A stretch of 64,000 nucleotides of DNA from Paenibacillus sp. 481 (GCF_021223605.1 NZ_CP075175.1:2610501-2674500); one strand, 5' to 3'; counted from the stretch's first letter, positions 26,974 to 35,370 are shown. Notes: generated by a model from the letters alone, not told the origin. Program-made: numbers and translations.

Positions 26974-27409
26974 AGGCAGACCTCTTATACGACTTTTGTA
27001 CATAGCGGCTCATTCGCTGGTGAAGCAGCAGACTAGCGTCGAGCGCTGCTACACGGTGAATTTGCACGCGTTTGACAGTTGTGGCTAAGTAGCTGATCAG
27101 ATTCGTCAAGCCGTTACGGACGGCGTGCTGATAATACATACTTAGCAAATAATCGCCATCAAGCACCGCTTTGGCGGCATCCGCCTCCGCCAGAGGCACA
27201 TGTTGATGCGTGCGCAGCGCTTGCAGCAGTAATGCGTAGCAGCCTAGCAGTGCGAACCGTTCCTGCGATTGTATATCATGCGCTAACAGCATAGTTGCCA
27301 GCTCAAGCAGCATAGGCTCGTCCACGCCGGCTTGCAGTGCGATGTTGGCTACTGGAGAAAGAACGTCTCCCAGCTGTTGATACGTGTCCTGTAAAAGTAT
27401 CCGGTTCAT
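26960..27409 (-). CDS. Small HepS-like partner subunit (candidate)
   Basis: A 149-residue, largely helical protein. The segment VLDGDYLLSMYYQHAVRNG resembles the conserved region of heptaprenyl diphosphate synthase component I, which binds the catalytic subunit and lengthens the product. It is shorter than HepS (about 250 aa), so either the family has a compact form or this is a different helper. The overlap with the downstream synthase gene supports partnership. ATG at 27409 follows AGGAGG. Assignment is moderate. Confidence 0.55.
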   Translation of the reverse strand: MNRILLQDTYQQLGDVLSPVANIALQAGVDEPMLLELATMLLAHDIQSQERFALLGCYALLLQALRTHQHVPLAEADAAKAVLDGDYLLSMYYQHAVRNGLTNLISYLATTVKRVQIHRVAALDASLLLHQRMSRYVQKSYKRSAYEVI

Positions 27410-27677
27410 CGAAGGCCTCCTCGCATTTTTAACAGCAACTTGCTATTTATATGGTTTAACCAAAAAGTACTTAACTCCATTTTATATAAATGCAGCCTGA
27501 ACTTCTATCTAACCTCATGATGCCATCTGTATGTAACGATAAATGAGGCAAGTGTACTTATTATGTACGTATTTTAAAAAAGGTGCTGCGTTTGTGCATG
27601 TATCCCCTGAAACTGAATTCCTTTTTTTGCACATTAGCGGGTAATCTTATAAAATAGAAATGATATTAACAATGGTA

Positions 27678-27694
27678 CATTATTCCAAATAATG
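27678..27694. promoter_or_regulatory. Candidate PadR operator
   Basis: CATTATT-CCA-AATAATG is a perfect inverted repeat 28 bp before the padR-like start codon, a typical position for autoregulation. The rest of the 27410-27722 gap is AT-rich without further recognisable elements. Confidence 0.45.
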
Positions 27695-27722
27695 AATAGT
27701 AGACGAACAATGGGGTGGGAAC

Positions 27723-28301
27723 ATGCAAGCGAAAGACATCGTGCTCGGTCTGCTCATGCAAGGCCCGAAATCTGGTTATGATATTAAGCAGGCATACGAG
27801 CTGAACTTGTCTCATTTTTTTGATGCGAGTTATGGATCGGTGTATCCGACGCTAAAGCAATTAGAGAAGGCGGGACATATTAGGAAAGAAACGATTATTC
27901 AAGAAGGTAAGCCGAATAAGCATGTGTATTCGATTACCGATGAAGGTAGGCAGAAGTTTGTGCAATATCTTGCTTCGCCCGTTCAGCCGGATCTCTATCG
28001 TTCGGATGTGCTAGCGCGCTTATATTTCGGGGGCTTTGCCCACGTTCAAGAAGTAACGGGTTGGTTAGAAGAGACGCTAGAGCTTCGTCAATCGCTGCTG
28101 CAACAGCTAGAAGCGGTCTATGAAGAATCGAAGACAATCTTGTCACCACCGCAAATGTTATCGCTACAATTGGGTCTAATTGATTATCGTTCACAGATTT
28201 GTATGTTTGAGCGTGCGATTTCGTATTTGAAATCGGGTTATAACAATGGAGAACAAATAGAGTCGCTACACGAGTTGGAATGGTGGAAAGTGGCCAAGTA
28301 A
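27723..28301 (+). CDS. PadR family transcriptional regulator
   Basis: A 192-residue protein with an N-terminal winged helix: VLGLLMQGPKSGYDIKQAYE, then FDASYGSVYPTLKQLEKAGHI, the classic PadR recognition region. The C-terminal half (about 95-180) matches the Vir_act_alpha_C helical dimerisation domain. Targets are unknown. The flanking genes (polyprenyl synthase, yhhQ) face other promoters, so it may regulate mainly itself through the palindrome upstream. ATG follows GGGGTGGG, and a terminator closes the gene. Confidence 0.88.
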   Translation: MQAKDIVLGLLMQGPKSGYDIKQAYELNLSHFFDASYGSVYPTLKQLEKAGHIRKETIIQEGKPNKHVYSITDEGRQKFVQYLASPVQPDLYRSDVLARLYFGGFAHVQEVTGWLEETLELRQSLLQQLEAVYEESKTILSPPQMLSLQLGLIDYRSQICMFERAISYLKSGYNNGEQIESLHELEWWKVAK

Positions 28302-28318
28302 AAAATAGTCTAGCAACT

Positions 28319-28365
28319 AAATCGCAGGTGCCGATTTATTCGGCAGCCAGATGTGCGATTTTTTT
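28319..28365 (+). terminator. Rho-independent terminator of padR-like gene
   Basis: AAATCGCA (28319-28326) pairs with TGCGATTT (28354-28361), with an inner GCCGA/TCGGC stem and a T run. Confidence 0.8.
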
Positions 28366-28421
28366 GTTGCGGGCAACTTGCTCATGCTAATGTGGTAATA
28401 TATGGACTTATTGCCGACAGC

Positions 28422-28450
28422 TTGGCATAGAGTCAAAGATGTGATACAGT
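28422..28450 (+). promoter_or_regulatory. SigmaA promoter of the preQ1-yhhQ unit
   Basis: TTGGCA (28422-28427), 17-bp spacer, TACAGT (28445-28450), giving a leader of about 90 nt. Confidence 0.5.
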
Positions 28451-28500
28451 AGTGCCCTGTGTTCACGCTTGGCGTACGAAGAAGCGCACAAGGTGAGCCC

Positions 28501-28540
28501 CGCGGTTCGTAACCATCCCGCGTTATCAAAACTAAGGGGG
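28501..28540 (+). promoter_or_regulatory. preQ1 class I riboswitch
   Basis: The compact H-type pseudoknot pattern is present: P1 CGCGG (28501-28505) with CCGCG (28518-28522), TTC following P1, an A-rich tail TCAAAACTAAGG. The ribosome binding site AAGGGGG is the distal part of the pseudoknot, so preQ1 binding would hide it: translational repression of the transporter gene. Confidence 0.85.
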
Positions 28541-28548
28541 AACTCTTC

Positions 28549-29241
28549 GTGTATAATTTTTTGTGGGGCGTTCTGTTCGTGTTGACGAACTTTGCGTTCT
28601 TCCTTATTTGTTACCGCATGTTCGGTAAGTACGGCTTATACGCATGGATAGGCGTTATGACCGTAATTGCTAATATTCAAGTGCTTAAGACAATTGATAT
28701 GTTTGGCATCGTGATGACGTTAGGAAACACGGCCAATGTGACATTGTTCTTAACGACTGATTTGCTTAATGAACGGTACGGGCCGAAGGAAGCCCGTCGT
28801 GCGATCTGGTTCGGTTTCTTCACCTTGATCATGACGACCGTCATTATGCAGATGGCATTGGCGTTTACGCCGCAGGCGACTGACTTTGCGCAGCCGTCAC
28901 TAGAAACGATTTTTGGCTTCTTGCCACGAATCGCGATTGCAAGCTTGTCGGCTTATTTGATTAGCCAGTTTCTCGATGTGCATCTGTTCAGTAAGGTGCG
29001 AGCTAAATTTCCGAACACAGGACAGCTATGGATTCGCAGTAACGTAAGTACGGGCATTAGCCAATTCGTTGATTCGCTCGTGTTTTGTACGATTGCGTTT
29101 GCCTTTTCCGAGCTGTATCCATGGGATATTTGGATCCAAATTCTAATTACAACTTACCTCATTAAGCTCGTGTTGTCGGTCGTATCGACACCGGTCTTGT
29201 ATGCAGCGCGCAGCTTCAAAGTGCGCGATGAGGTGCAATAA
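28549..29241 (+). CDS. yhhQ: Queuosine precursor transporter, YhhQ family
   Basis: A 230-residue membrane protein with about six helices. NVTLFLTTDLLNERYGPKEARRAIW is the family signature, and GQLWIRSNVSTGISQFVDSLVF is its second conserved block. The family imports preQ0/preQ1, precursors of the tRNA wobble base queuosine. A preQ1-I riboswitch directly upstream supports the substrate. Start codon is GTG at 28549, 8 nt after the riboswitch-embedded Shine-Dalgarno. Bacillus homologues are called YpdP. Terminated downstream. Confidence 0.9.
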   Translation: MYNFLWGVLFVLTNFAFFLICYRMFGKYGLYAWIGVMTVIANIQVLKTIDMFGIVMTLGNTANVTLFLTTDLLNERYGPKEARRAIWFGFFTLIMTTVIMQMALAFTPQATDFAQPSLETIFGFLPRIAIASLSAYLISQFLDVHLFSKVRAKFPNTGQLWIRSNVSTGISQFVDSLVFCTIAFAFSELYPWDIWIQILITTYLIKLVLSVVSTPVLYAARSFKVRDEVQ

Positions 29242-29244
29242 AGC

Positions 29245-29304
29245 AAAGACGCGTACAGTCTTGATTCGCCTGACAAGGTGATCAAGGATGTACGCGTCTT
29301 TTTT
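29245..29304. terminator. Rho-independent terminator between yhhQ and the ZIP gene
   Basis: AAAGACGCGTACA (29245-29257) pairs with TGTACGCGTCTTT (29289-29301), then more Ts; it can act in both directions between convergent genes. Confidence 0.85.
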
Positions 29305-29331
29305 GTAACCCTACGCCAACGCTTGTAAGGT

Positions 29332-30069
29332 TTAAAACCATTCGGTCAAACTAATCATCGTAATTAAACCCATGATGAACGATACGGTAGCTGAACGCTG
29401 GTGCCCGTCACCGTGGCTTTCAGGAATAAGCTCCTTGTACACGATGAACATCATTGCCCCAGCAGCAAACGACAAGCCGTACGGCACGAGGTCGCCCACG
29501 ACTGAGCTGAGGGAGTAACCAAGGAGTCCTGTCACAATTTCGACAGCGCCCGTTAATGTAGCAATGCCGAGTGCTTTCCAGCGGTTTACGTTCTGGTGAA
29601 CGAGGAAAAGCGCGATAAGAAAGCCTTCCGGCATGTTCTGCAAGCCAATCGAGAACGCAATAAGCGGACCGAGTTCGCCTGCGTTGCTTGCGTAGCTGAC
29701 ACCGACCGATAAGCCTTCCGGTAAGTTGTGCAGCGTAATAGCCGCTATGATTAGAAATGATTTCTGTTCCAAATTAAACGTCGTCATTCGTTGTTCCGTG
29801 TTCTCTAGATCGACGTGAGGTATAAAGTGTTCCAGTAGCAGCAAGGCAAAGCAGCCGAGCAACAAGCCGATAGACATCACAAATACATTTGAAAGGGCAA
29901 GCGCTTCTGGAAGTAAGCTAAACATGGAAGCGGCCGTCATAATGCCCGCCGTATAAGCGAGCAATATGTCTCGCCAATGGTGGGACATCCGCTTCATAAA
30001 TAGAATAGGCACTGCGCCCAATCCGGTAGACAACGCAGAGACGGCGCTACCTATGAGTACATCTTTCAT
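29332..30069 (-). CDS. ZIP family divalent metal transporter
   Basis: A 245-residue membrane protein with eight predicted helices. The metal-binding helix motifs AITLHNLPEGLSVGVSY (helix 4) and IGLQNMPEGFLIALFL (helix 5) are intact. It would import Zn2+ or related divalent metals. The start at 30069 (MKDVLIG) is favoured by AGGAGG upstream and by fit to the family; the longer frame to 30138 adds a non-family tail. No Zur box was noticed upstream, in contrast to the rpmG gene. Confidence 0.85.
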   Translation of the reverse strand: MKDVLIGSAVSALSTGLGAVPILFMKRMSHHWRDILLAYTAGIMTAASMFSLLPEALALSNVFVMSIGLLLGCFALLLLEHFIPHVDLENTEQRMTTFNLEQKSFLIIAAITLHNLPEGLSVGVSYASNAGELGPLIAFSIGLQNMPEGFLIALFLVHQNVNRWKALGIATLTGAVEIVTGLLGYSLSSVVGDLVPYGLSFAAGAMMFIVYKELIPESHGDGHQRSATVSFIMGLITMISLTEWF

Positions 30070-30196
30070 GGTGTAGGTCAATCCTCCTGTTGAAATGTCC
30101 GTTGCAAAAATCATACATTCTGAGGTTGATGTTACCATAACGTTGCCTAGGTAGCAAAGAAAAATGTCGAATCATGTCAATTTTCGCCTTAGATAT

Positions 30197-30658
30197 TTAC
30201 TCGAAAGATTGCTGGAACGTCGTCTGCAAATACATGATTTCATATTTGTTAGCTAATTGTGAGAGGTGATGAAGCACACTGCGTGCTTCCACAGGCAAAG
30301 GTTGCTGCTCGCTGATCCATGCTCCGTCAGCCTTTTCTTGAGCATGCATTGCGTCCCATAGTGCTGCTGTCAGCTGCTCATACGTTGTACGCTCCGCTAC
30401 CGTCGCGTGCTTTTTAACATAACCCCACATATGCTCCAACGATGTGCGCAAACCTTTCGTCGTGTATGGTAAATGGCGCAAGCCAGATATTCGGATTTCA
30501 ATATCGAGCAGCTCTTCCATCGTAGTGGCGTGCCGGAACATGAGCGCGACTTCTTTATAATAGCGGTAGCCGCGGGCCATGATGTCGTATTTGTGGGCTG
30601 CCCATAGCCGCTCGATGCGCGTGCGGGCAGCTCGTTGTTCCTTGCGAGATATCGTCAT
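30197..30658 (-). CDS. YbgA family protein (DUF1722)
   Basis: A 153-residue soluble helical protein. The opening LWAAHKYDIMARGYRYYKEV and the overall helical layout match the DUF1722/YbgA domain, found alone or fused to DUF523 or photolyase-like proteins. The biochemical role is unknown. It stands alone between the ZIP gene and the divergent TPP-riboswitch operon. ATG at 30658 has a modest AGGAGAA site. Confidence 0.7.
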   Translation of the reverse strand: MTISRKEQRAARTRIERLWAAHKYDIMARGYRYYKEVALMFRHATTMEELLDIEIRISGLRHLPYTTKGLRTSLEHMWGYVKKHATVAERTTYEQLTAALWDAMHAQEKADGAWISEQQPLPVEARSVLHHLSQLANKYEIMYLQTTFQQSFE

Positions 30659-30753
30659 CGCTAATTCTCCTATTAAAGGTAGTGTTGCTTATCATCATGT
30701 CACACATTCAAGAAGTGCCGCAATAGATTCACGGATAGCGCGGCTAACACGGC

Positions 30754-30782
30754 TGGACTTTCCCGACAACGAGGGCTATAAT
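30754..30782 (+). promoter_or_regulatory. SigmaA promoter of the thiamine-precursor operon
   Basis: TGGACT (30754-30759), 17-bp spacer, TATAAT (30777-30782), about 45 nt before the TPP aptamer. Confidence 0.6.
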
Positions 30783-30826
30783 TTACGTTGAACAAGGAAT
30801 CTACAACATTCGACAATTACATAAGC

Positions 30827-30920
30827 ATGCTAGGGGAGCTGGGATATGGCCAGCTGAGAATGTGTTCCGTAAGACACCGACCCTTAGACCTGATCTGGGT
30901 AATGCCAGCGTAGGAAAGAC
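30827..30920 (+). promoter_or_regulatory. TPP riboswitch (THI element)
   Basis: The conserved THI-box segments are present: AGGGGAGCT at 30832-30840, CAGCTGAGAA (30851-30860), ACCCTTAGACCTGATCTGGG (within 30880-30899), TAATGCCAGCGTAGG (30900-30914). It would sense thiamine pyrophosphate and switch off the downstream transport operon. Confidence 0.93.
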
Positions 30921-31232
30921 GTTGAACCGCGTCGTAACATGTGTGCTACTAAAAAAGACAACAGCGTATGAGCAAATAATTGCTACATGGCTCCCAAATA
31001 GGGGGGCGATGGATAATGGTGTCGATGAGCTGCAAATCGCAAGCGGTAAGCTGAGAGTTACAAGTTAAGAGCTCAGAGCTAGAAGCAAGGCGATAGGCGC
31101 TAACGATGGATGGCAATGCCATTACGAGCCATGCTGGTTCACTTTTTTAGGAAGCATATGATGAAGAGACAAGGTATGGTTATAACAGAACCATGACCAC
31201 GCGGATTAACATATACGCACATATAAATGGCA

Positions 31233-31261
31233 AGGGCGTCCCAGATGGGGCGCTCTTTTTT
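31233..31261 (+). terminator. Terminator hairpin in the thi leader
   Basis: AGGGCGTCCC pairs with GGGGCGCTCT (with G-U pairs) around AGAT, followed by TTTTTT. It lies about 315 nt after the TPP aptamer and 155 nt before thiY. The interval 30921-31232 has no gene I can support; it holds a short GAGAGTT-type simple repeat and a GGCAATGCC palindrome. Confidence 0.7.
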
Positions 31262-31415
31262 GCGATTGCAAGCCGAGCTTAGAGCAGATTTAACATGTGA
31301 GCCACTTGGGGAAAATGGACATATAGTGGTTACGCATGCAGCGTGTTGATGTCGGACGTGTGGCAGTCGAATGCAGCAAGAATCAACTACAACTTGTACA
31401 GGGGGAACTGAACTT

Positions 31416-32486
31416 ATGCAACATCATACACGTACACCGTGGAAGCGCGGCATGCTGCTCGCGCTGACGATCATGATGGCGTTTGCCATGTCAGCTTGCG
31501 GAAGCGGAGCTTCCAGCTCACAACCGTCAACTGGTAACCAAACAGGTAGCACACAAGGTAACCAAGATGGTGACAGCAATAAAGCGAAGGGGATGCGCGA
31601 CATTAAAGTGGTGCTCGATTGGTCGCCGAACACGAATCATACAGGGCTTTACGTTGCAAAGGACCAAGGTTTTTATGAGGCAGAAGGCCTGAATGTCGAG
31701 ATTATTCCACCTGGACAAGCGGGTGCTGATGCACTGGTTGCCTCTGGCGAAGCTCAATTTGGTGTAAGCTATCAAGAAAGCATTACGCAAGCACGAACGC
31801 AGGACGTGCCAATCGTGTCGATCGCGGCCGTTATTCAACATAATACGTCTGGTTTTGCTGCGCCAACAGCTAAAAAGATAAAGACGCCAAAAGATTTTGA
31901 AGGCAAAACTTACGGCGGCTGGGGCTCCCCCGTCGAAGAAGCGGTGCTGCGCTCCATTATGGAGCAAGAGGGCGCTGATTACAGCAAAGTGAAGAACGTA
32001 AGCATGGGCGATGTCGACTTTTTCACAGCAACGAAAAAGGACATTGATTTTGCTTGGATCTTCTATGCATGGACAGGCATTGAAGCAGAGCTACGCAATG
32101 AACCTGTTGATATGATGTATGTCAATCAGTATTCGGACAAGTTGGACTATTATACGCCTGTGCTGGCCACTAATGAACGGCTAATCAAGGCTGATCCAGA
32201 ACTGATCAAGGCCTTTATGCGTGCAACATCTAAAGGCTACCAGCTTGCGATCGACAAGCCAGAAGATGCAGCTAACATGTTGTTGAAGGCAGTGCCTGAT
32301 TTGAACAAAGAGCTTGTGATGAAGTCGCAACAGTGGCTTGCGCCGAAATATAAAGACGATGCTCCACGCTGGGGGGAACAGAAACGCAGTGTGTGGGACA
32401 ATTATATGAACTGGCTGCTGCAGCACAAGTTGCTGGAACAAGCTATTGATGTGGACAAAGCGTTTACGAACGATTTTTTGCCATAA
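31416..32486 (+). CDS. thiY: ThiY-like substrate-binding lipoprotein for a pyrimidine thiamine precursor
   Basis: A 356-residue ABC-transporter binding protein with signal peptide and lipobox MSAC (Cys near 31). The mature domain starts VVLDWSPNTNHTGLYVAKDQGFY, the NMT1/THI5-like signature, and GQAGADALVASGEAQFGVSY follows. B. subtilis ThiY binds N-formyl-4-amino-5-aminomethyl-2-methylpyrimidine for salvage into HMP. TPP-riboswitch control supports this role. ATG at 31416 with AGGGGGAA is preferred over the upstream in-frame codon at 31371. First gene of a four-gene operon. Confidence 0.88.
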   Translation: MQHHTRTPWKRGMLLALTIMMAFAMSACGSGASSSQPSTGNQTGSTQGNQDGDSNKAKGMRDIKVVLDWSPNTNHTGLYVAKDQGFYEAEGLNVEIIPPGQAGADALVASGEAQFGVSYQESITQARTQDVPIVSIAAVIQHNTSGFAAPTAKKIKTPKDFEGKTYGGWGSPVEEAVLRSIMEQEGADYSKVKNVSMGDVDFFTATKKDIDFAWIFYAWTGIEAELRNEPVDMMYVNQYSDKLDYYTPVLATNERLIKADPELIKAFMRATSKGYQLAIDKPEDAANMLLKAVPDLNKELVMKSQQWLAPKYKDDAPRWGEQKRSVWDNYMNWLLQHKLLEQAIDVDKAFTNDFLP

Positions 32487-32528
32487 ATCATGTGAAATAA
32501 CATCATGCAGGTGAAGGGGAGAGCAGAT

Positions 32529-32822
32529 ATGGCGAACAGCTTAGTAAGCATTCAAATTATTCCGAAGACTAAAAACGGGGAAGACGTTATTCCATATGTT
32601 GATCGCGCGATAGAAATCATTCAGCAATCAGGTGTCAAACACCAAGTCGGACCGCTGGAAACGACGATGGAAGGTGAGCTTGGCGAGTTAATGAAAGTGA
32701 TCGAGCAGATGAACGAAGCGATGATTGCGCTGGGCAGTTTGAATGTCATTTCACAAGTGAAAATATTGTACATGCCATCTGGCATTACGATGGATACATT
32801 ATCGGAGAAATATCGGCCATGA
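32529..32822 (+). CDS. MTH1187/YkoF-like thiamine-binding protein
   Basis: A 97-residue ferredoxin-like-fold protein. SIQIIPKTKNGEDVIPYVDRAI and QVGPLETTMEGEL match the thiamine-binding (Thiamine_BP, MTH1187/YkoF) family. Members bind thiamine or a related pyrimidine in the cytoplasm and often sit with such ABC transporters. ATG 32529 has AAGGGGAG upstream; its stop overlaps the next gene (ATGA at 32819-32822). Confidence 0.83.
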   Translation: MANSLVSIQIIPKTKNGEDVIPYVDRAIEIIQQSGVKHQVGPLETTMEGELGELMKVIEQMNEAMIALGSLNVISQVKILYMPSGITMDTLSEKYRP

Positions 32823-33583
32823 ACAGACGTCGGTTGACGAAGGCGGGGCCGCCCATTGTGGCGGTCCTGCTCTTTTTAATGATTTGGCAATTGGGTATCA
32901 TCGTATTCCAAGTGGAAAAATGGTTGCTACCAAGCCCACTCGACATTGTGGTAGAGGGTTACAAGAGTGCGCCTTCTCTGGCGATGCATACGTGGGCAAC
33001 CATGAAGCTTATGCTGGTCGGCTTCAGTTCAGGCACAGTAGTTGGCCTACTGCTCGCTTTTGTGTTGCACTCGATTCCATGGTTAAAGCGTGCTATTTAT
33101 CCGCTCATTATTATTACGCAAAATGTGCCGAGTATCGCTTTGCTACCGCTGCTCGCCATTTGGTTCGGCTTCGGCTTGCTGCCGAAAGTGATCGTCATTA
33201 CGCTGGTCTGCTTTTTCCCCATATGTATCGCAGCGATGGATGGGCTGATGCAGACGGATCGCACGATGCTGCAATACATGCGCATGGCTGGGGCGAGTCG
33301 GACGCAGTTATTTTGGAAGCTAGAGTTTCCGCATGCTTTACCGACATTGTTCTCAGGTCTGAAAATTGCTGCTGCTTACAGTGTAATGGGTGCCATTGTC
33401 GGGGAGTGGATCGGAACAGATAAGGGCATTGGCCATTATTTAATGTTGCAAAAATCAGCGTTTCGGACGGATCGCATTTTTGTCGCGATTGCGATTATCG
33501 TTATGCTTAGTCTCGCGATGTTCGCGCTTATTCGTGTGTTGGAGCGATACACAGTGCGGTGGCGGGAAAAGGATCGCGTGTAA
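32819..33583 (+). CDS. thiX: ThiX-like ABC transporter permease
   Basis: A 254-residue inner-membrane permease of the SsuC/TauC/ThiX type with about six helices. The EAA loop reads YMRMAGASRTQLFWKLEFPHALP around 158-180, the contact for the ATPase. Translationally coupled to the thiamine-binding gene by a 4-bp overlap. It would form the channel for the precursor delivered by ThiY. After its stop the operon is interrupted by a 270-bp low-complexity stretch before the ATPase gene. Confidence 0.87.
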   Translation: MNRRRLTKAGPPIVAVLLFLMIWQLGIIVFQVEKWLLPSPLDIVVEGYKSAPSLAMHTWATMKLMLVGFSSGTVVGLLLAFVLHSIPWLKRAIYPLIIITQNVPSIALLPLLAIWFGFGLLPKVIVITLVCFFPICIAAMDGLMQTDRTMLQYMRMAGASRTQLFWKLEFPHALPTLFSGLKIAAAYSVMGAIVGEWIGTDKGIGHYLMLQKSAFRTDRIFVAIAIIVMLSLAMFALIRVLERYTVRWREKDRV

Positions 33584-33589
33584 TCAACG

Positions 33590-33848
33590 CGGATGAACGA
33601 TGCGGATGAAAGATAAACGATGCAGATGAAAGATAAACGCCGAAAATGAACGATGAACCGTGAAAAGTGAACGATGAAAGTTGAAAGATGAACGCGCTAG
33701 GTGGGATCGTCATGAACGCTATGAACGTCATGAACGTCATGAACGTCATGAATGCCATGAATGTCATGAGTACGACGAGTGCCATGAGTGCCATGAGTGC
33801 GATGCGCACAATGAGCGTAATGAACCCGCTGAGTGCAATGAAGGGAGG
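33590..33848 (+). repeat. Microsatellite-like region inside the thi operon
   Basis: The first half (33590-33700) is built of degenerate GATGAAAGATAAAC/AACGATGAA units. The second half (33712-33845) is a 9-nt ATGAACGTC tandem array decaying to ATGAGTGCC. Several frames are open through the array because the period is a multiple of three. Confidence 0.8.
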
Positions 33849-33852
33849 TTAA
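33712..33852 (+). CDS. Possible 46-aa Met-Asn-X repeat peptide
   Basis: The 9-nt array is in frame as MNAMNVMNVMNVMNAMNVMS and continues with MSA repeats to a TAA at 33850-33852, which overlaps the ribosome site (AAGGGAGG) of the next gene. AGGTGGGA lies before the first ATG. It could be a translated leader that couples thiX to thiZ, or simply non-coding repeat DNA. No family is recognised, and I consider translation unproven. Confidence 0.2.
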   Translation: MNAMNVMNVMNVMNAMNVMSTTSAMSAMSAMRTMSVMNPLSAMKGG

Positions 33853-33859
33853 CTACAGT

Positions 33860-34753
33860 ATGGATAACAAGTTAGTCGAAGCCACACAAAATCAACGAGA
33901 GTTAGCGTCTGAGTCCATAGAGGAATCAACGGTTGCCTCAGCTGCTTTAGTGGAGCGGGCACCAGTATCAGCGCTGTCTGCGTTAGAGCTATCGCAAGTG
34001 AGCAAATCTTTCAAAGATGCGCATCGTCAGCCGTTGCATGTCTTGAACGACGTTTCGCTGACAGTGAAGCAAGGAGAGTTTGTATCGATTATCGGCCCGT
34101 CCGGTTCGGGCAAGAGTACCCTGTTTCATCTGATCGGCGGCTTGCTGCGCCCTGATGCGGGGAGCATTCATGTACACGGCAGCGAAGTGTCCGGTCAGAC
34201 CGGACACATCAGCTACATGCCGCAGCAGCCTGCGCTCTTTCCGTGGCGCACCATCGAGGACAACGTGATCTTGGCGCAGGAAATTGCCGGCCGCGCCAAA
34301 GACGAAGCCCGCGCCGAAGCGCGTCAATGGCTCGCCAATGTCGGCTTGCGCGGCTACGAGCAGGCGTACCCGCATACGCTATCTGGCGGGATGCAGCAGC
34401 GCGTCGCCTTTTTGCGGGCGCTAATGAGCCCGCAAGAGCTGATGCTGCTCGACGAGCCGTTCAGCGCGTTGGACGCACTGACGCGCAGCGATATGCAGCG
34501 CTGGCTCATTGATTTGTGGGAGCGCAATCGCCGCTCCGTCCTGTTTATTACACATAGCATCGAAGAAGCGCTGCTGTTGTCCGATACGATTTACGTGCTG
34601 TCCAATCGTCCAGCCCGTGTATTGGAGCGGATCGAAGTGCCATTTGCTCGTCCCCGCACAGAACAGTTGACGCAAGAGCCGCGCTTCCTACACATGAAGC
34701 GCGATTTAGCAGAACTGCTGCGCTATATTCAAACCGAAACGAAGATGTCTTAG
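33860..34753 (+). CDS. thiZ: ThiZ-like ABC transporter ATP-binding protein
   Basis: A 297-residue ATPase of the SsuB/TauB/ThiZ group. Walker A is GPSGSGKST near 78, the Q-loop MPQQPALFPW near 120, the signature LSGGMQQRV near 174 and Walker B LMLLDEPFSALD near 194, then the H-loop FITHSIEE. The first 40 residues are a family-atypical Glu/Ala/Ser-rich extension. It powers the ThiXYZ importer. ATG 33860 follows AAGGGAGG. Confidence 0.88.
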   Translation: MDNKLVEATQNQRELASESIEESTVASAALVERAPVSALSALELSQVSKSFKDAHRQPLHVLNDVSLTVKQGEFVSIIGPSGSGKSTLFHLIGGLLRPDAGSIHVHGSEVSGQTGHISYMPQQPALFPWRTIEDNVILAQEIAGRAKDEARAEARQWLANVGLRGYEQAYPHTLSGGMQQRVAFLRALMSPQELMLLDEPFSALDALTRSDMQRWLIDLWERNRRSVLFITHSIEEALLLSDTIYVLSNRPARVLERIEVPFARPRTEQLTQEPRFLHMKRDLAELLRYIQTETKMS

Positions 34754-34842
34754 CTGAATGTGAACATGGTATAATTTTTTTGTTTCATTTTTGAAGGAAA
34801 CATATCTTAATTATGGGTGCCACACGCTAAGGGGATGGACTT

Positions 34843-35364
34843 GTGAAGCAGAAGCGAATACTTGGCCAATTTTTATCTATTATGCAACAGTACGAGCATG
34901 CGCTTGATACGTATACATTTGAGCAACTAGTAAAGAAGCCGTCCGCACAACAATGGTCACTAGGTGAAATGTACAATCACATTATAGAAACCGGATTGTT
35001 GCAAATAGCTGCGCTAAAAAAATGTGTAGATGCTCCTAAGATGCCCGGGGCCACGAAGACGTGGAAAGGGAAAGTGGTCTTTATGTTAGGCTCCATACCA
35101 CCCATTCGTGCGAAGGTGCCGGAATCTGCTGAGCATACTGCGTTTCAGCCGACGAGCAAAGAAGAATTGAAGGAACGGCTTCAAGCTTTCGCGCAGGAAA
35201 TGAGGGATTTGGCACCCCAATTGGAGAAGATTGATTCTGATCGAAAAGTGGAGCATCCTTATTTTGGACATATCAATGCGATAGAATGGTATGATCACAT
35301 TTTAATGCACGTTAGGCATCATTTAAGGCAGAAAAAGCGTTTGGATGCTTGGCTGAACATATAA
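34843..35364 (+). CDS. DinB family protein
   Basis: A 173-residue four-helix-bundle protein. SLGEMYNHIIETGLLQ near 46 and the C-terminal DHILMHVRHHLRQKKRLD supply the His residues of the DinB/YfiT metal site. Members may transfer bacillithiol to substrates or act in unknown stress roles. Start GTG 34843 with AAGGGGATGG. Single gene; unrelated to the thi operon upstream. Confidence 0.8.
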   Translation: MKQKRILGQFLSIMQQYEHALDTYTFEQLVKKPSAQQWSLGEMYNHIIETGLLQIAALKKCVDAPKMPGATKTWKGKVVFMLGSIPPIRAKVPESAEHTAFQPTSKEELKERLQAFAQEMRDLAPQLEKIDSDRKVEHPYFGHINAIEWYDHILMHVRHHLRQKKRLDAWLNI

Positions 35365-35370
35365 CACGAC

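Noticed and set aside
33681..33875. His-Glu-Arg/Cys repeat frame in the thi operon
   Set aside because: It is an alternative frame of the same 9-nt microsatellite and runs into thiZ without its own ribosome site.
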